Assembly: GCA_937900285.1 (NCBI GenBank)
Contig: CALCEM010000027.1
Location: 3,143 to 67,142 of the forward strand
DNA: 64,000 nt
Direction of reading: 5' to 3'
Source: an uncultured Fretibacterium sp.
GTDB lineage: Bacteria > Synergistota > Synergistia > Synergistales > Aminobacteriaceae
The notes beneath the pieces were generated by a model. That model ran no database searches. It was not told the DNA's origin and saw only the letters and a list, made by a program, of their open reading frames with translations. Within the stretch, counting starts at the first letter, position 1, and every line of letters starts with the position of its first letter. The position numbers were made by a program, and so were the translations under genes. Below are positions 36,617-46,494 of this stretch, in pieces.

Positions 36617-39226
36617 CTAATTTATTATTTTTGCTACAGATTTAAAATCAAGCTCGTTATTTTTAACGTCAATTTTTATCTCTGATTTATCACGAATGCC
36701 TCCGGAAATTAAAGCGCGCGCAAGTTTAGTCTCGACATTATGCGTAATATAACGTTTTAAAGGTCTCGCGCCGTAAACTGAATCATATCCGGACGTAGCA
36801 ATAAAATTAATTGCTTCATCGCTGAAATTTAAATTAATTTGCCGGTCGCTTAATCTTTCGTTCAGCCTCGATAATAAAATTTTCACGATCTTTTTAACTT
36901 CGTCCATGCTCAACGGCTTGAAAAATATAATGTCATCGATCCTGTTTAAAAATTCCGGCCTGAAAGAATTTCTCAAACTTGACATAACTTCCTCACGGGC
37001 ACTCAATGACACAGCTCCATCTGATGTAATTCCGTTCAACAAAAATTCAGAGCCGATATTACTCGTCATGATAATAACCGTATTTTTAAAATCTATTAAC
37101 CGGCCATGACTGTCAGTAATTCTGCCATCGTCCAAAACCTGCAACAAAATATTAAATACATCTGCGTGAGCTTTTTCGATCTCGTCAAATAAAATTACGC
37201 TGTACGGTTTCCGCCTGACTGCTTCGGTTAATTGTCCGCCTTCATCATAGCCAACATATCCGGGAGGTGCTCCGACCAATCTTGAAACTGAATGTTTTTC
37301 CATATATTCGGACATGTCTATGCGTATTAAATTTTCTTCGCTGTCAAATAATGCTTCAGCTAAAGTTCTAGCGAGTTCAGTTTTTCCCACGCCGGTCGGA
37401 CCTAAAAATATAAATGATCCGATCGGTTTATTTGGGTCTTTAATTCCGCTTCTGGCACGTAAAACAGCATCAGCAACTAATTTAACAGCTTCATCCTGAC
37501 CGACGACGCGTTTATGTAAAATTTCATCGAGCTTTAATAATTTTTCGCGTTCACCTTCTATCAATCTGGTTACAGGGATTCCAGTCCAACGGCTTACAAT
37601 GTCGGCGATCTCATCTTCCGTAACTTCTTCGCGTAATAATTTTTTGGAGCTTGAATTTTGTGATTTTAAATTCTCTGCTTCATGTAAATTATTTTCGAGT
37701 TCGCGTAATTTTCCGTAACGTAATTCTGCAGCTTTATTTAAATCGTAATCGCGTTCGGCCTTTTCGATTTGGGATTTAACGTTCTCGATCTGCTTACGAA
37801 TTTCGCGTATTCCGGAAATAGATTTTTTTTCAGCTTCATATTGAGCGCGGAGGGTATCGGCTTCGGTTTTAGCGTCCTGTAATTCCCTCTGTAAATTTTT
37901 CAATCTTTCACGTGAGATTTCATCATCTTCGCGTTTTAAAGCTGTCTCCTCAATTTCGAGCTGCATGACTTTACGTGAAATATTATCTAATTCTGAAGGC
38001 TGTGAATCAATTTCAGTTCTTATCATTGCGCAGGCTTCGTCAACTAAATCGATGGCTTTATCCGGTAAAAATCTGTCAGTAATATATCTATTTGAAAGAA
38101 CTGCAGCCGACACTAGAGCATTATCGCGAATTACGACACCGTGATGAACCTGTAATTTTTCGCGGATGCCTCTTAAAATTGAAATTGTATCCTCAACAGA
38201 AGGCTGATCGACATCGACCGGCTGGAATCTTCTGGCGAGTGCAGCATCTTTTTCAATATATTTTCTATATTCGTCGACTGTTGTTGCTCCTATGCAATGT
38301 AATTCACCGCGCGCGAGCATTGGTTTTAACATATTGCCGGCATCAACAGCACCTTCAGCGGCTCCAGCTCCAACTATCGTATGTAATTCATCGATAAATA
38401 ATAAAATTCTTCCGTCACTGTTTTTTACTTCGTTTAGGACTGCTTTTAATCTTTCCTCAAATTCCCCGCGAAATTTAGCACCGGCGATCAGCGATCCCAT
38501 ATCGAGAGCGAAAATGCTTTTATCTTTTAAACCTTCTGGAACATCTCCGCGCACGATTCTTTGAGCGAGTCCTTCGACAATTGCGGTTTTTCCGACACCT
38601 GGATCGCCGATTAAGACGGGGTTATTTTTAGTTTTACGCGACAAAATTCTTATAACTCTTCTGATCTCATCATCGCGACCGATAACGGGATCTAATTTAT
38701 TATTTTTTGCAGCCTGAACGAGGTCGCGCCCGTATTTTTCGAGAGCCTGATAACTTGCTTCGGGGTCTGCACTTTGAACTCGTTGTGAGCCTCTTATTTC
38801 GTTGAGGGCTTTTAAAAATTTATCTTCAGTTATTCCGGCATTTTCTAAAATTTTATTTCTATCGTCCGTAATAATCGACAAAAATAAATGTTCAACTGAG
38901 ATATATTCATCCTTTAAATTTTTTGCGCGTTCTTCAGCAGAATTTAAAACCCGGTTTAATCTTTGAGATATATAAATTTTCCCTTGTTCCACTCCGCTCC
39001 CGGTAACTCTTGGTAATTTTTCGAGAGCTTCAGTAATTTTTTCGTTGAGACTATTTATATTAATTCCGATTTTATTCAACAATTGAATTATTAAGCCATC
39101 GCGGTCACTCAACAAAGCTGATAATAAATGCTCTACATCGACCTGTTGATGATTATAACTTGATGCAATATTCTGAGCTTGTGCGAGAGCTTCCTGACTT
39201 TTTCGCGTTAATTTATTTATATCCAT
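36617..39226 (-). CDS. clpB: ATP-dependent chaperone ClpB
   Basis: This protein of about 869 residues disaggregates proteins together with DnaK. It has the N-terminal Clp repeat domain (about 1-145), AAA1 with GDPGVGKTA, a coiled-coil M domain (about 410-525), and AAA2 with [10 protein letters not shown] and [22 protein letters not shown] text. The C-terminus is complete. The frame reaches a GTG at 39235, but the ATG at 39226 has GGAAG 8 bases upstream. A consensus promoter and an 11-bp inverted repeat lie just upstream, so stress control is likely. Confidence 0.96.
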   Translation of the reverse strand: MDINKLTRKSQEALAQAQNIASSYNHQQVDVEHLLSALLSDRDGLIIQLLNKIGININSLNEKITEALEKLPRVTGSGVEQGKIYISQRLNRVLNSAEERAKNLKDEYISVEHLFLSIITDDRNKILENAGITEDKFLKALNEIRGSQRVQSADPEASYQALEKYGRDLVQAAKNNKLDPVIGRDDEIRRVIRILSRKTKNNPVLIGDPGVGKTAIVEGLAQRIVRGDVPEGLKDKSIFALDMGSLIAGAKFRGEFEERLKAVLNEVKNSDGRILLFIDELHTIVGAGAAEGAVDAGNMLKPMLARGELHCIGATTVDEYRKYIEKDAALARRFQPVDVDQPSVEDTISILRGIREKLQVHHGVVIRDNALVSAAVLSNRYITDRFLPDKAIDLVDEACAMIRTEIDSQPSELDNISRKVMQLEIEETALKREDDEISRERLKNLQRELQDAKTEADTLRAQYEAEKKSISGIREIRKQIENVKSQIEKAERDYDLNKAAELRYGKLRELENNLHEAENLKSQNSSSKKLLREEVTEDEIADIVSRWTGIPVTRLIEGEREKLLKLDEILHKRVVGQDEAVKLVADAVLRARSGIKDPNKPIGSFIFLGPTGVGKTELARTLAEALFDSEENLIRIDMSEYMEKHSVSRLVGAPPGYVGYDEGGQLTEAVRRKPYSVILFDEIEKAHADVFNILLQVLDDGRITDSHGRLIDFKNTVIIMTSNIGSEFLLNGITSDGAVSLSAREEVMSSLRNSFRPEFLNRIDDIIFFKPLSMDEVKKIVKILLSRLNERLSDRQINLNFSDEAINFIATSGYDSVYGARPLKRYITHNVETKLARALISGGIRDKSEIKIDVKNNELDFKSVAKIIN

Positions 39227-39235
39227 AATGATCAC

Positions 39236-39285
39236 TTCCAGTTAATTTATATTGACTAATTGTGACCAAATTTTATTAACTGGAA
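39236..39285. repeat. 11-bp perfect inverted repeat at the clpB promoter (candidate operator)
   Basis: TTCCAGTTAAT (39236-39246) and ATTAACTGGAA (39275-39285) are exact reverse complements separated by 28 bases. The distal arm covers the spacer next to the -10, and the proximal arm covers the SD region. This differs from CIRCE (TTAGCACTC) and CtsR sites. Confidence 0.7.
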
Positions 39286-39298
39286 ATAATTTTGTCAA
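39270..39298 (-). promoter_or_regulatory. Consensus promoter of clpB
   Basis: On the minus strand, TTGACA (39298-39293), a 17-base spacer and TAAAAT (39275-39270) lie 44 bases before the ATG. Confidence 0.8.
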
Positions 39299-39322
39299 GT
39301 TTAGTTTAAATTATTATTTTAT

Positions 39323-42300
39323 TTATACTTTAAATTCTTCCGGCCTTTTGCCATAACGAATTTTTCTCGGCAAATTATCATCGTATAAAAAATATTTATT
39401 CATTTGGGCGATGTGCTTTATAAAATTAATTTTCATTTCATCGGTCATTTTATTTTCAAGAGCATTTTTTATAACGGCCTCCAAACTTTCAAAATTAAAA
39501 GCCTCGTAGCAACAGCCTTTACCCCTTAATGACGTATATCCGAGCATTATTAAAGGTTTTTCTCGAATTAATGCTATATAACCTGTTGAGCTTAAAATCG
39601 TTATAGTTAAATCCGCATAATCAACCAGGTCATTAATATTACATGCTTTCACAATGTGAACGGATTTAGGCATCTCAGGAATTTCACAACCAAACATAAG
39701 AGGATGTATTTTATAAATTATTTCCCAATTATTTTTTAATGCGAGTTCACCTAAAATTTTAGCTGCTTCATTACTTGATTTTATGAAAGGAGATTCAAAA
39801 TTTTTCACAACATCATCATATGGAAAAAGTCCGGCCTCGTAATCAAGTTCACCTGTATATAAAATTACGGGATGTTTAGGATTAAGATTCATTTTAAAAT
39901 TATTTATCACATTATTTTCAGGTTGCTTATATCTGTTCAGCTTGCTTGATTGTAAAAATTTATAAACTTCCTGAGCATTTTTTATTTCATCCTGAGTAAT
40001 TTCCAGCTTTAAAAATTCTTCGTAATTCTTTGCCGGGAAACTTTTACCCGTTTGGCCTCCAGCTGTAACAAAAAATGTGCCGGGAATTTGACCAGTTTCC
40101 ATATAATTTACAGTCATGTTAAGTTCTTTTGCGACACAATTGACAATTCTGTGTAACCCTTGATATTCATTCCATGTAATAATTAACTTTGGTTTTAATA
40201 TTTTAAATACTTGGGTTAAATATTCGTATGATTTAAGCACAAAATATTCTATAAAACTCCTTTTGACATTGGGTAAATACTTTATTAACATCTCAACATC
40301 ACCATTTAAAAGAGGGCTAGAATAAATTAATTTTTTCTGATCATCAGTTACTTTTATATCAAGCTCAGGAATATATTTATTACGTTCAAAAAATTCCGGC
40401 AAAATATGTACCGGCATATGAACATTTTTAATAACCTGCTCAAATGACGTATATTCAGACATAAATAACCAGTCATAATTTATATTAACTCCGGCAAGAT
40501 CATTCAAAAATGCGCATATTCCTCTACCATATCCGGCAACCCCACCGATAAAAATAATTTTGTCCCGTTTAAAGTATCTTGCATAATTTTTAATTTCATC
40601 AATAGAATTTTTTATGTCAATTTCAGTACTTTTTACAAATTCTTCGGCTGATACTTTAAATTTATTGGGATTCAATTTATTAAGCCTTCTGATTATCCCT
40701 TTTACGTGGAGTTTTTTCGCGATGTCTTTTAAATAAAATTTTTCCGCAACGCCTTTTAATAATTTTTTGATTTTGCTCCCTTCACGCTCATCAGAATAAG
40801 GCACGAAATAATTATAAATTTTCTTAGCTCCGAGAAATTTCAGGAATTTTTTAAGCATAAATTTATTACGGTTTTTAAATTTGCCGTCAAACCACGCCTC
40901 AAAATAATTTGCTGTGCTACCTCCCATAAATTCGGCTTCGGAATGGCTTAAGGCTCTTAAAATTTTCGCATCGGTTTTTGTCGGATTAATTAAGATTTCT
41001 GCAACAATCCAAAATAAATTATGCGGATCAAATCTCATAAATTTAATATTTTCTCCGAAACGTTCGGCCATGATCCTGCAAAATAAAATTATATTTTCCT
41101 GAATTATATTTACGTTGTCGTGCGGAATATTTATTTTCCCGTCTTGTTTTATAAATTTTCCGTCGCGCTTAATAATTTCCGTTATGCCAGGTTCGGAACT
41201 GCTTAAAATTCTTTCCATGAGAGCATGTAATAAACCAGCTTTACCAGTAACATTTTTTCCGCAGTTAATGCATGATTTTAAATTTACTTTTGGCAAATAT
41301 TCAGAACAAAGCCAGGACCATTTTAAAAGCTGATAGCCCGTAACTCTTAATCCGCTGGAAATTTCGGCCATAAAATTAGCTACAGCTCCGCGATAACCAA
41401 TATCAAATATTGCGACATGTTCATAATTTTTAATTTTGTCCCGGCAATATTCGCGAATAATTTTTATTTTCTCAGTTCCATTTTTGCGTAAATATTTTTC
41501 TAATTCGCTCGTCAGTCTGTAAATTCTGTGAACGTCCTGAATTTCTTCGTCCGGATTTAAATAACCGCTCTTGCCTAAAATTCTTAACACTTCTTCAAAT
41601 TCTTTTTCGTCATCAATTAATAATCTGTATTTTATAAAATTTCTGACGGTCATTTTTTCGGGAATCGTATAACATAAATGCGTTAATGGGTGTTCATGTT
41701 CCGCGCAAATGGGATAACGTACACTGCGATTTAAATAAATTGGTTCTGCTGAAATTTCAGGATCGTAAAAATTTTTAAGTAATTTTATAATTTCAAGCGG
41801 TAAATAACCATCCCGCCAGGCCAGAAATAATTTTTTTATCCCGTTATGTTCCATATCATCGAGAATCCATTTTGAAAAAGCCAACATAAACGGAGCAATT
41901 ACAAAGCCTAAATTTTCAGGGGAATTATTAGCGATGCCGTCATATTTTATAAACGGGTCGTCAAATAATAAATTTGCCAAAGTTCCAATTAAAAAAACAT
42001 TATCGTTTGAATTTTCCGCGATTTCCCGTAATTGATTATGCGAGTTAAAAACATCGATTGCCTTAGGAAATAAAAACGCGTTTAACCCTGCTTCACGGGC
42101 TTTTACAAAATCAGAATAATAATTATCTCCAATATGTAAAATTTCATTGGGCTTAATATTTTCCCGTTCAAAATCCTTTATGATGCGTTTAAATAATTTG
42201 CCTGTAGATTTTGTTTCTTTGTATTCGGACGACAAATAAATTTTTTTGTAACCAGTGAAATTATTTTTATTCAGAACTTTTTCAATAAAATTAACTGGTA

Positions 42301-42781
42301 AATACATATCTGACGTAATTATAATTATTTTGCCGGAATTTAGAGCACTTTCAAAAACTTCTTTTATGCTTTCTCTCGAATATAATAATTTTTCTTCCGT
42401 ATCAAGCTCAAAATTTTTTATATCTTCTACCTGTTCGTGTGAAAATCCAAAACATTTTTCAAGCTGTAAATAAATTTCATTCAGCGTAATTTCATCATGA
42501 TCATTTAACTTACAATTTCTGGCTTCCTGTTCTGCTTCAGTTCGCATTCTAGTAAATTGATGTTCAGCAAACTGACCTTGATTTAAATAAAATTTATTTC
42601 CGATTATCCTGAAAATATCCGATGGCTTCGAGGCCGGGCGAAATAATAACGTGTCAAAAATATCAAAACTTATTACTTTAAATTTATTGGAACATACTTT
42701 ATTTATTAAAGAACATAATTTACGTGATGTGATGTGATGTGATGTGATGTGAATTATACAAATTTTCTGACATCTTGTCAA
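39323..42781 (-). CDS. Giant HAD-domain/capsule-synthesis-like protein, candidate phase-variable gene (OFF)
   Basis: This frame of up to 1152 residues has an N-terminal HAD domain with SFDIFDTLLFRPA (catalytic Asp near residue 40) and HIGDNYYSDFVKA. A middle region of unknown fold follows (about 260-730). The C-terminal part (about 760-1140) resembles capsule or CDP-glycerol-type transferases (KIHPLMFG, ITILSSTGYIALIREKP). The open frame begins only with a TTG at 42781, one base from AAGGAG, which is too close. A better start, the ATG at 42773 (9 bases from AAGGAG), is one base out of frame and meets TAA right after five CATCA units. Six or three units would join it to this frame. Confidence 0.75.
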   Translation of the reverse strand: MTRCQKICIIHITSHHITSRKLCSLINKVCSNKFKVISFDIFDTLLFRPASKPSDIFRIIGNKFYLNQGQFAEHQFTRMRTEAEQEARNCKLNDHDEITLNEIYLQLEKCFGFSHEQVEDIKNFELDTEEKLLYSRESIKEVFESALNSGKIIIITSDMYLPVNFIEKVLNKNNFTGYKKIYLSSEYKETKSTGKLFKRIIKDFERENIKPNEILHIGDNYYSDFVKAREAGLNAFLFPKAIDVFNSHNQLREIAENSNDNVFLIGTLANLLFDDPFIKYDGIANNSPENLGFVIAPFMLAFSKWILDDMEHNGIKKLFLAWRDGYLPLEIIKLLKNFYDPEISAEPIYLNRSVRYPICAEHEHPLTHLCYTIPEKMTVRNFIKYRLLIDDEKEFEEVLRILGKSGYLNPDEEIQDVHRIYRLTSELEKYLRKNGTEKIKIIREYCRDKIKNYEHVAIFDIGYRGAVANFMAEISSGLRVTGYQLLKWSWLCSEYLPKVNLKSCINCGKNVTGKAGLLHALMERILSSSEPGITEIIKRDGKFIKQDGKINIPHDNVNIIQENIILFCRIMAERFGENIKFMRFDPHNLFWIVAEILINPTKTDAKILRALSHSEAEFMGGSTANYFEAWFDGKFKNRNKFMLKKFLKFLGAKKIYNYFVPYSDEREGSKIKKLLKGVAEKFYLKDIAKKLHVKGIIRRLNKLNPNKFKVSAEEFVKSTEIDIKNSIDEIKNYARYFKRDKIIFIGGVAGYGRGICAFLNDLAGVNINYDWLFMSEYTSFEQVIKNVHMPVHILPEFFERNKYIPELDIKVTDDQKKLIYSSPLLNGDVEMLIKYLPNVKRSFIEYFVLKSYEYLTQVFKILKPKLIITWNEYQGLHRIVNCVAKELNMTVNYMETGQIPGTFFVTAGGQTGKSFPAKNYEEFLKLEITQDEIKNAQEVYKFLQSSKLNRYKQPENNVINNFKMNLNPKHPVILYTGELDYEAGLFPYDDVVKNFESPFIKSSNEAAKILGELALKNNWEIIYKIHPLMFGCEIPEMPKSVHIVKACNINDLVDYADLTITILSSTGYIALIREKPLIMLGYTSLRGKGCCYEAFNFESLEAVIKNALENKMTDEMKINFIKHIAQMNKYFLYDDNLPRKIRYGKRPEEFKV
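42724..42752 (-). repeat. CATCA pentanucleotide tandem repeat, 5 full units plus partial
   Basis: On the plus strand GTGAT occurs five times (42724-42748) and is followed by GTGA. On the coding strand this reads as CATCA units directly after the start region of the HAD/capsule gene. It is the same unit as at 8923. Confidence 0.95.
42753..42781 (-). promoter_or_regulatory. Perfect consensus promoter-like element overlapping the HAD/capsule gene start
   Basis: On the minus strand, TTGACA (42781-42776), a 17-base spacer and TATAAT (42758-42753) end immediately before the repeat tract. If active, transcription would start inside the repeats, downstream of the SD/ATG. Confidence 0.45.
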
Positions 42782-42814
42782 GCTCCTTCATTTTTTTTTA
42801 TAACTTATTTTAAC

Positions 42815-42838
42815 CGGGAAGCACGTGCTGGCCTCCCG
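42815..42838 (-). terminator. Hairpin after the 42863 gene, upstream of the phase-variable gene
   Basis: CGGGAAGC/GCCTCCCG (42815-42822 and 42831-42838) pair with one mismatch around an 8-base loop. The minus-strand tail is A/T-rich but not a clean T run. Confidence 0.45.
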
Positions 42839-42862
42839 TAAATTTTATTTTAATTTAAATTT

Positions 42863-43564
42863 TTATTTCGAGTTTAAAACAGCTTCGTTGCGCAAGTTTA
42901 AAGCATTCTTAACAAGCTCGCAAGCAGTCAAAATATTTTCTGGTGCTGCGCTTTCAAGTTTATTTATTGCGTCGTCGAGATCATTTTCATATTTTGAACC
43001 CGCAGGAGTCGGATCAGAATATTTTATTGATTCGGACAATTTTTCGAGAGCATCAAAATTTATATTTATTCCCGAAGCTTTTAACGAGCTTATTAAATTT
43101 TTTACACGCATTGATCTTAAACTCATGTTTTGCCGGCCTTCCTGTTGAGCGCGCGTTGTCGAGTTGCTTAATTTCAACATGGCCATATTCATAAGGAGCA
43201 TGGGAATTAAAAATATTGCAAGTGTCAAAATGTGAATTAAAAAATATTTTACGACCGAAAAATTATAAAACGCATTCCAAACCGAAATTAAAATTACTGC
43301 AATAAAATATATCGTCCCTAATATGAACATCGCAAAATTTCCGGGTATATTCCTGCCTTTGTTCGAACGCAACGCAATCCCAGATGCCAATAACGTCTCA
43401 AGAATTAACGCAAATCCCAAAAATCCTACAGAAATCCAAAATGTTGTGCCCCTGTTCGCCGGATCAGTACGAAAATATATAAATACTGCTGAAACGGCCA
43501 CAATTAAAAGCATGATCAAAAAAATATTAAATACTTGACGCAGCTTGTCAAAAAATTTTCCCAT
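42863..43564 (-). CDS. Hypothetical four-helix membrane protein
   Basis: I do not recognise this 233-residue protein. Four hydrophobic segments are visible (about 10-30, 42-65, 76-96 and 104-130), followed by a soluble C-terminal helical tail of about 95 residues. It lies 26 bases downstream of the SPFH/zinc-ribbon gene on the same strand and is probably co-transcribed, so the two may act together at the membrane. An AAGGAG SD precedes the ATG. Confidence 0.65.
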   Translation of the reverse strand: MGKFFDKLRQVFNIFLIMLLIVAVSAVFIYFRTDPANRGTTFWISVGFLGFALILETLLASGIALRSNKGRNIPGNFAMFILGTIYFIAVILISVWNAFYNFSVVKYFLIHILTLAIFLIPMLLMNMAMLKLSNSTTRAQQEGRQNMSLRSMRVKNLISSLKASGININFDALEKLSESIKYSDPTPAGSKYENDLDDAINKLESAAPENILTACELVKNALNLRNEAVLNSK

Positions 43565-43590
43565 GTTAAATTATTTCACTCCTTTTAAAT

Positions 43591-44703
43591 TTAAATTTGT
43601 TTGCCACAATTAGCGCAGAATTTCGCACCGGGTATTAAATTAGCTCCGCAGTCCGGACAGGTTAAACGAGTTCCGCAAAATGCACAGAATAATGCTCCGG
43701 GTGTTAAAGGCTGGTTACATTTTGGACATAATGCAACGTTATTATTATTATTATTTTGTTGCGGTTGAACTTGAGAATTATTATTATTATTTATATTTGC
43801 GTTTACGTTCTGCCCGATTTGCGAGGCCATTTGCCCAAAAGCTCCGCCCATTCCGAAGCCAGCCCCTAAACCCATGCCGGCCGAAATCATTCCAGCTCCT
43901 GCGCCTTCGTTTTTTGCTGCACTTTCCATGACATCAAATGATCTCTTTTGTTGATAATTAAATCCGATTATGTCCATACTAGCGCGATCGCTCAAAGCCT
44001 GTTTTAATTTCTTTATGCCCTCGTCATCATCGTTAATGTTCACTGAATTAAAATAAAAATTCACGCATTCGATCCCATAATCTTCAAACGCTGGTTTTAA
44101 TTTTTCGACTGCTTCGTCTGACATATCTTCCAAATACGCATTAATTTCAAATATCGTAATTTTTTTATGCGCAATATATGTCGCAAGCATGTCGCTCATT
44201 CTGCTTAATAATAATCCTCTGAAATTATTTTCTAAATCTTCGCGAGTAATTTTATTTTTATTTCCTGCTAGTTTTAAAACAAATTGCCGGCTGTTGTTTA
44301 CGCGTATTCCGAATTGTCCGTAAGCTCTGACATAAACAGGAATTTTATAATCAGGATCGCGCAATAATAACGGCGAAGGAGTTCCCCATTTTATATCCAG
44401 CACGTTAATTTTATTTACGAACCATAGGCCGGCCTTTGAAGCACTCTCGCCACCCGTTGGAATTGTCATTATATATCTCAAGACCGGAATAATATCCGTT
44501 GACAAACTATGACGACCGGAACCATATAAATCTAACGCCTGCCCATCGCGTATAAAAATAGCTTCCTGATTTTCTTCTACAATTAGCTGGGTCCAGTTTC
44601 CGATCTCATTACTACGAGCGGGATTTTTTTTATTTACGTAACGCCATGCAAAAACGTCATTTGAATTTTCATCGTCCCATTTTATAACTTGTAATAATGC
44701 CAT
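43591..44703 (-). CDS. SPFH-domain protein with C-terminal zinc ribbons
   Basis: This 370-residue protein belongs to the YdjI-like SPFH/virion-core group. The N-terminal SPFH domain (about 1-240) includes EENQEAIFIRDGQALDLYG-like text and KAGLWFVNKINVLDIKWG. It is followed by a Gly/Ala/Met-rich stretch (about 268-300), Asn/Gln-rich linkers, and two double-Cys zinc ribbons (CPKC/CAFC and CPDC/CANC). Such proteins are linked to membrane-stress scaffolds. It begins directly after the pilin-like gene's stop codon and precedes the four-helix membrane protein. Confidence 0.82.
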   Translation of the reverse strand: MALLQVIKWDDENSNDVFAWRYVNKKNPARSNEIGNWTQLIVEENQEAIFIRDGQALDLYGSGRHSLSTDIIPVLRYIMTIPTGGESASKAGLWFVNKINVLDIKWGTPSPLLLRDPDYKIPVYVRAYGQFGIRVNNSRQFVLKLAGNKNKITREDLENNFRGLLLSRMSDMLATYIAHKKITIFEINAYLEDMSDEAVEKLKPAFEDYGIECVNFYFNSVNINDDDEGIKKLKQALSDRASMDIIGFNYQQKRSFDVMESAAKNEGAGAGMISAGMGLGAGFGMGGAFGQMASQIGQNVNANINNNNNSQVQPQQNNNNNNVALCPKCNQPLTPGALFCAFCGTRLTCPDCGANLIPGAKFCANCGKQI

Positions 44704-45162
44704 TTATCTCGCCCTCATGTAAACTGTATCAGTGTCGCCAGCATATTCTGTATAAGTGTCATTAGCTTTTTTTAAGAGGCTTGAAGATTTTGCACGGCCT
44801 TTTAATCTTTTCTTTAACTCGTCTTTATCTGGGTCTGAGCTGAAATCATATTTAACGTACCATTTTTTATCAGTGGTAATTTCAAAACTATATCCGCTAA
44901 AGCTGTCGGGATTATCAACATATTCTTTTAAAATTCCTGTATCACCGTTTAAAGTAGTAGCATCCGTAACACTCTCCGCAGTGTCTATATTATCAAGGTA
45001 ATACATCGCTGCAGCTTCCTTCAAAATTCTTAAATTATTGATCACGTTCATTCCTTTAGCTGTAGTGCTTGCCGAACGGCTCGAAAGCATCATCGTTGCA
45101 CCTAATACGCCAATAATTGAAATTACAACTAATAACTCTACCATAGTAAAACCTTTACGCAT
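44704..45162 (-). CDS. Type IV pilin-like prepilin (pseudopilin)
   Basis: This 152-residue protein has the class III signal MRKGFTMVELLVVISIIGVL; cleavage is expected after Gly4, leaving N-methylated Phe. The Glu at mature position 5 is present. The rest is a short globular domain without obvious Cys. It lies 37 bases downstream of a GspF/PilC gene, so the pair belongs to a type IV pilus or type II secretion system whose other parts are not here. Confidence 0.85.
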   Translation of the reverse strand: MRKGFTMVELLVVISIIGVLGATMMLSSRSASTTAKGMNVINNLRILKEAAAMYYLDNIDTAESVTDATTLNGDTGILKEYVDNPDSFSGYSFEITTDKKWYVKYDFSSDPDKDELKKRLKGRAKSSSLLKKANDTYTEYAGDTDTVYMRAR

Positions 45163-45198
45163 AATAAATAAAATTCCTCCTTAAAATTAAAAAATTTT

Positions 45199-46413
45199 TT
45201 ACATAATTTGAGACATTGCGGAAGTTACAGGCCCAAAAATTGAAAGCGCAATAACCCCGACAATTAAGCCTACGAAAATTATCATGACAGGTTCAAGAAG
45301 CGAAACAGTATTTTTAATTTGTGTATCAACTTCCTGATCGTACCAAGAAGCTACGCGCTCAAGCATGTTGTCAAGATGTCCAGTTTCTTCACCTATTCGC
45401 ATCATTTGAGAAATTAAAACCGGGAAAATTCCTGCCTGCTTTGAAGCATCTCCCAATGAAACTCCGCGTGAAGCTCCGTGTCTTAACTCTTCGAAACCTT
45501 CACGAATTACAATATTTTCAGCAGTATTTTCTGCCATTTCGAGACTGCGTATAACTGGAACTCCAGCAGAAATTAACGCCGATAAAATTCGAGTTGCGCG
45601 AGCCATTGAAGATTTAAAAATTAAATTTTTGAGCACGGGAATTTTTAATTTAAATCTGTCCATAAAATTTTTTGCGAATTTGCCGGAAAATAATATCCAG
45701 ATCAAAAAAATTATTCCTAAACCTGAAATTAAAATCAATTTATAATTATTTATGACGTATTCGCCAAAATTAAATAAATTTGCTGTCATGGCCGGTAATT
45801 CTATATTCATGGATTCGAAGACGCTTTTAAATTTCGGAACGAGATACATAAAAAATACTCCTGCTACAACGAGCGCAAAAATTATTACAAATGTCGGGTA
45901 AAATAATGCGTTATGAATTTTATTTTTTAAATTTTCCTGTTTTTCCAGAAGTGTAGCGACCTGCTCCAGAGCTGTGTCAAGTAATCCGCCTTCCTCTCCA
46001 GCTTCAACCAATGAAATTATTAAAGCATTAAATTCATTATGCTGGCTCATGGCTTGACTCAAACTTACTCCGCGTTCCAACATATTTTTTATATTGAGCA
46101 GAGAATTTTTGAAGGATTTATTTTTCTCCTGAGCGCAAATTATTTCAAAAGCTGACGAAATATTTAAACCTGCCTGAACCATTGTGGCTAATTGCCGAAA
46201 AAATATCATTAAATTTTTTGTGGGAATTTTAGCGTGAGTTATTCGGTTTATGACGGATTTAACTGGAATTTTATCGGGCTTATTGGAATTTAAATTTATA
46301 ACTATCATGCCGCGCGATCTTAAAGAGTTCAAAGCGTTTTTTTGAGAATCTGCTTCAATATATCCTTCCGTAATTTCTCCGTCCGAAGTTCTTGCGCGAT
46401 ATTTGAAATTCAA
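45199..46413 (-). CDS. Type II secretion/type IV pilus inner-membrane platform protein (GspF/PilC)
   Basis: This 404-residue protein has two repeated T2SF domains, each with the FFRQLATMVQAGLNI-type helix (about 69 and 275), and three membrane helices (about 170-190, 222-240, 375-395). It recruits the assembly ATPase and moves pilin subunits. Length is typical of PilC. No ATPase or prepilin peptidase is near. An AGGAGG-like SD precedes the start. Confidence 0.92.
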   Translation of the reverse strand: MNFKYRARTSDGEITEGYIEADSQKNALNSLRSRGMIVINLNSNKPDKIPVKSVINRITHAKIPTKNLMIFFRQLATMVQAGLNISSAFEIICAQEKNKSFKNSLLNIKNMLERGVSLSQAMSQHNEFNALIISLVEAGEEGGLLDTALEQVATLLEKQENLKNKIHNALFYPTFVIIFALVVAGVFFMYLVPKFKSVFESMNIELPAMTANLFNFGEYVINNYKLILISGLGIIFLIWILFSGKFAKNFMDRFKLKIPVLKNLIFKSSMARATRILSALISAGVPVIRSLEMAENTAENIVIREGFEELRHGASRGVSLGDASKQAGIFPVLISQMMRIGEETGHLDNMLERVASWYDQEVDTQIKNTVSLLEPVMIIFVGLIVGVIALSIFGPVTSAMSQIM

Positions 46414-46494
46414 AATTTAAACACCTCCCGAATTGGGAGATATTATAAAAAAATCATCATAATTTGTGAAATTGAAAATTTATTTTTTTAATCA

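Noticed and set aside
42776..42781. TTG at 42781 as the real start of the HAD/capsule gene
   Set aside because: It is one base from AAGGAG, too close for initiation, and the ATG at 42773 has ideal spacing. Kept only as the start of the open frame.
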